Below, one piece after another: positions 63,020-64,000 of a stretch of 64,000 bases of DNA. The first letter of the stretch is position 1, and every line of letters starts with the position of its first letter. The stretch spans positions 3,614,501-3,678,500 of the forward strand of contig NZ_CP107996.1 of NCBI RefSeq assembly GCF_036088315.1, written 5' to 3'. Below the pieces are notes generated by a model that saw nothing but the letters and a program-made list of their open reading frames with translations, was not told the origin of the DNA and made no database searches. The DNA is from Streptomyces sp. NBC_00344. GTDB lineage: Bacteria > Actinomycetota > Actinomycetes > Streptomycetales > Streptomycetaceae. The position numbers and the translations under genes were made by a program.

Positions 63020-64000
63020 GTGGACAAAGTCGAGCGCCCGTTGCCTCATGGGACAGTGACTGCTCCCATCTCACGGGGGACGACCCCCGGATCCCGGACC
63101 GGGCCGCGCATTCTCGTCGTCGGCGGCGGCTATGTCGGTCTGTACACCGCGCTGCGCCTTCAGCGGACACTGAGAAGCGACGAGGCAGAGATCACCGTGG
63201 TCACGCCCGACCCCTATATGACGTACCAGCCGTTCCTCCCCGAAGCGGCCGCCGGATCCATCTCCCCGCGCCATGTCGTCGTCCCGCTCCGCCGGGTCCT
63301 GGACAGATGCCGGATCGTCATCGGCGAGGCCACCGCCATCAACCACGCCGGGCGCACCGTGACCGTCACCACCCTGGCGGGGCCCGAGGACGGCAGCGGC
63401 GGCACCGAGATCGGCTACGACGAGCTGGTCCTCGCCCCGGGCTCCGTCTCGCGCATCCTCCCGATCCCCGGCCTCGCGGAACACGGCATCGGCTTCAAGA
63501 CCATCGAAGAGGCCATCGGCCTGCGCAACCACGTCATCGAACAGATGGACATCGCATCCTCCACCCGCGACCCGGCCGTCCGGGACGCCGCCCTCACCTT
63601 CGTCTTCGTCGGCGGCGGCTACGCGGGTGTCGAGGCCCTCGCGGAGCTCGAGGACATGGCCAGGTACGCCTCCCGCTACTACCACAACATCGATCCCGGC
63701 GACATGAACTGGATCCTGGTGGAGGCCGCCGACCGGATCCTGCCCGAAGTCGGTGACGAGATGGGCAGGTACGCCATCCGGGAGCTCCGTAACCGCAATA
63801 TCGACGTTCGGCTGAACACCCGCCTCGACACCTGCGAGCACCGGGTCGCGGTGCTCAGCGACGGCTCCCGCTTCCCCAACCGGACCCTCGTATGGACCGC
63901 GGGCGTCAAGCCGCATCCGGTCCTCGCCGCCGGCGACCTCCCGCTGAACGAACGCGGCCGGCTGCGCTGTACGCCCCGGCTCACCGTCGAAGGCGTCGAC
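63020..64000 (+). CDS. ndh: Type II NADH dehydrogenase, 5' part
   Basis: The frame is open to the window end (327 codons, no stop), so the gene is partial. It encodes a single-subunit FAD enzyme passing electrons from NADH to menaquinone at the membrane. Seen: first dinucleotide fold RILVVGGGYVGLYTALRL, DPYMTYQPFLPEAAAGSI, APGSVSRILPIPGLAEHGIGFKT, the second fold FVFVGGGYAGVEALAEL, and WTAGVKPHP. GTG 63020 fits the homologue start (MDxVERPLPHGTV), but there is no ribosome site; GTG 63056 is the alternative. A DnaA-box-like TGTGGACAA overlaps the start. Confidence 0.93.
   Translation, partial: MDKVERPLPHGTVTAPISRGTTPGSRTGPRILVVGGGYVGLYTALRLQRTLRSDEAEITVVTPDPYMTYQPFLPEAAAGSISPRHVVVPLRRVLDRCRIVIGEATAINHAGRTVTVTTLAGPEDGSGGTEIGYDELVLAPGSVSRILPIPGLAEHGIGFKTIEEAIGLRNHVIEQMDIASSTRDPAVRDAALTFVFVGGGYAGVEALAELEDMARYASRYYHNIDPGDMNWILVEAADRILPEVGDEMGRYAIRELRNRNIDVRLNTRLDTCEHRVAVLSDGSRFPNRTLVWTAGVKPHPVLAAGDLPLNERGRLRCTPRLTVEGVD

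Overview
The window is a stretch of high-GC actinomycete chromosome, almost certainly Streptomyces. Evidence seen: very GC-rich third codon positions, many GTG starts, short ATGA/GTGA gene overlaps, and a gene order I recognise from the core arm of Streptomyces chromosomes (ffs-dnaX-purD-purC-lsrL-purSQL-purF-purM-vdh-bldC-hrpA-trmB-atrA-ndh; compare roughly SCO4067 to SCO4119 of S. coelicolor). Homology statements rest on recognised motifs and remembered family members, not on a search.

Layout. 1-3.9 kb: accessory DNA next to tRNA-Ser(GGA), with a PrsW-like membrane protease fused to a toxin-like C-terminal domain, a translationally coupled putative immunity gene, and a wrecked tyrosine integrase touching the tRNA. 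3.9-12.5 kb: tRNA-Ser, the signal recognition particle RNA, dnaX, purD, a degenerate M48-like membrane protein, a dimethylformamidase-like protein and purC. 12.5-16.5 kb: an ABC exporter plus DesK/NarL-type two-component operon bracketed by a 120-bp direct repeat that contains a terminator and tRNA-Gly(GCC). 16.5-26.2 kb: an unusual tRNA-Gly(UCC), the Lsr2 paralogue lsrL, purSQL, purF and purM, interrupted by DUF805, a dead MFS transporter, an MDMPI-family protein and a META-domain lipoprotein. 26.2-30.3 kb: a DUF3073 gene, valine dehydrogenase, a conserved unknown, bldC, and a 57-residue CxxC protein. 30.4-36 kb: tRNA-Asp, HrpA helicase, an ABC-2-like membrane protein, and a Glu-Asp-Phe tRNA cluster. 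36-43 kb: metallophosphoesterase, zincin-like peptidase, small lipoprotein, RGG-rich DEAD-box helicase, amino-acid permease. 43-48.6 kb: tRNA-Lys, initiator tRNA, a membrane protein, a TipA-type MerR regulator with a textbook 19-bp-spacer promoter, a PP2C phosphatase, a c-di-AMP riboswitch with an M23 cell-wall peptidase, and an aldo-keto reductase. 48.6-64 kb: a second PrsW protease, trmB, lhgO, an NsdA-like sporulation regulator, an orphan asparagine-synthase/lasso-cyclase-like protein, an AfsR-type regulator, an ECF sigma factor fused to a membrane-anchored carbohydrate-binding module, the AtrA TetR regulator, and the start of ndh.

How it fits together. Six loci on the same strand supply most de novo purine steps (PurD, PurC, PurSQL, PurF, PurM), mixed with translation and RNA genes (nine tRNAs, SRP RNA, two RNA helicases, TrmB) and with development and cell-wall regulators (BldC, LsrL, AtrA, NsdA-like, M23 under c-di-AMP control). 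Many genes appear leaderless, with a TANNNT-like -10 six or seven bases before the start codon. The most novel-looking items are the PrsW-toxin fusion with its immunity partner, the tRNA-Gly(UCC) with a changed 18:55 contact, the sigma factor with an extracellular NPCBM domain, and the orphan PP-loop protein with an eroded motif.
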